Source: Synechococcaceae bacterium Bin_79_3
Lineage (GTDB): Bacteria > Cyanobacteriota > Cyanobacteriia > PCC-6307 > Cyanobiaceae
Assembly (NCBI GenBank): GCA_009914645.1
Contig: VFLB01000164.1
Span: forward strand, 1-7,453
DNA: 7,453 nt
Reading direction: 5' to 3'
The notes beneath the pieces were generated by a model, which was given only the letters and a program-made list of their open reading frames with translations, did not search any database and was not told the DNA's origin. The position numbers were made by a program, and so were the translations under genes. This document shows, in pieces, positions 6,676 through 7,453 of this stretch. The first letter of the stretch is position 1, and every line of letters begins with the position of its first letter.

Positions 6676-7453
6676 TTGAGGGTTTTATTTTGGGGTACAC
6701 CCGCTTATGCAATTCCAACTTTGGATGCATTATTTAACTCCGGTGTACATATTGTTGGTGTAGTTACTCAACCCGATCGGCGTCGCGGTAGAGGTGGAGC
6801 TTTGCAAGCTTCGCCCGTGAAGGCGCGGGCATTGCAGTTGCAATCGCAATCAACTGCTCCTATTCCAATATTTTGCCCTGAGCGAATTCGCAAAGAACCC
6901 CAGATCCAAGCGGATCTTGCAGCCCTTGGTGCAGATTTAAATGTTGTAGTTGCATTCGGCCAACTGTTGCCACCAGCGGTGCTAGATGCACCTTTATTTG
7001 GTTCATGGAATGGCCACGGTTCGTTGTTACCACGATGGCGTGGGGCGGCGCCAATTCAATGGAGCTTGCTCGAAGGTGATAGCTCCACTGGAGTTGGCAT
7101 CATGGCTATGGAAGTGGGTTTGGATACAGGCCCTGTTTTAATTGAAAGGCAGTTATCAATCGGCTTATTAGAAAATGCGAGCCAGCTGGGCATACGTTTA
7201 AGTGAATTAACAGCCGAATTAATGCTGGAGGCTTTGCCTTTAATTGCAAAAGGAAATTATCAGCTTCAACCCCAGCCAGCCGATGGCGTTTGCAACGCCC
7301 GCATGATCAACAAAGCCGATTATCAAATTGATTGGCAGCAGCCAGCATTGCAATTGCACCGGCAGGTGATGGCTTTATACCCTGGTGTGCACACCACCTG
7401 GCAAGGTAAACGCCTAAAAATGCTTGCTACTGAACCATTGGTGGAACGTTTAA
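6676..7453 (+). CDS. fmt: Methionyl-tRNA formyltransferase, 5' part; 3' end outside window
   Basis: 259 codons are visible and no stop is reached by the window end; the family is usually a little over 310 residues, so the end of the C-terminal domain is missing. Fmt moves a formyl group from 10-formyl-tetrahydrofolate to initiator Met-tRNA. The N-terminus RVLFWGTPAYAIPTLDAL is classic, followed by VTQPDRRRGRG. The catalytic triad is intact: N112 and H114 in NGHGSLLPRWRGAAPIQW and D150 in EVGLDTGP, with the same 38-residue spacing as the classic Asn/His/Asp set. The start is TTG 6676: a stop at 6655 in this frame leaves only TTG 6676 or CTG 6658, and the conserved sequence begins right after the TTG. 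Only a weak AGG (6670-6672) precedes it, so coupling to pmbA is likely. The C-terminal domain is entered from about residue 208 (ARMINKADYQIDW). Confidence 0.95.
   Translation, partial: MRVLFWGTPAYAIPTLDALFNSGVHIVGVVTQPDRRRGRGGALQASPVKARALQLQSQSTAPIPIFCPERIRKEPQIQADLAALGADLNVVVAFGQLLPPAVLDAPLFGSWNGHGSLLPRWRGAAPIQWSLLEGDSSTGVGIMAMEVGLDTGPVLIERQLSIGLLENASQLGIRLSELTAELMLEALPLIAKGNYQLQPQPADGVCNARMINKADYQIDWQQPALQLHRQVMALYPGVHTTWQGKRLKMLATEPLVERL

Noticed and set aside
1..7453. tRNA or rRNA genes, CRISPR array, insertion sequence, prophage or defence system
   Set aside because: The window is almost fully occupied by eight housekeeping-type genes; I saw no repeat-spacer pattern, transposase, terminal inverted repeats or RNA-gene cloverleaf.

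Overview
The window looks like chromosomal DNA of a picocyanobacterium (Synechococcus/Cyanobium/Prochlorococcus lineage). The evidence is an oxygen-dependent chlorophyll-pathway cyclase (AcsF), a cyanobacterial DUF2996 protein, a Zam-type RNase II family protein, GC content near one half by eye, very tight gene packing and no visible HIP1 octamers. The exact genus cannot be fixed from sequence reading alone.

All eight genes lie on the + strand, and almost no base is non-coding. In order they are: the 3' part of an RNase II/RNase R-like gene (zam-like, 1-1308); a UbiX-type flavin prenyltransferase (1295-1936); a small two-helix membrane protein resembling the LapA/DUF1049 family (1933-2373); a DUF2996 protein (2413-2808); acsF (2855-3895); tldD (3902-5317); pmbA/tldE (5319-6671); and the 5' part of fmt (6676-7453), which runs off the window. 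Junctions are -14, -4, +39, +46, +6, +1 and +4 bases, so the layout suggests two or more translationally coupled blocks: zam-ubiX-lapA-like, then acsF-tldD-pmbA-fmt, with DUF2996 between them. The only gaps with room for regulation are 2374-2412 and 2809-2854. No intergenic stretch exceeds 50 bases.

The genes serve basic processes: RNA turnover (zam-like), prenyl-FMN supply for UbiD-type decarboxylation in quinone synthesis (ubiX), Mg-protoporphyrin ester cyclisation to protochlorophyllide (acsF), a two-subunit TldD/TldE metalloprotease, and formylation of initiator tRNA (fmt). I see no RNA genes, mobile elements, CRISPR arrays or phage genes, and no convincing new multi-gene system. The points most worth a second look are the apparent loss of the conserved RNB arginine motif in the zam-like protein, a strong in-frame GCC-CTT-G codon-pair bias, a 9-A run inside the DUF2996 gene, a palindromic rare-codon patch in acsF, and the unexplained coupling of acsF to a peptide-processing protease pair.
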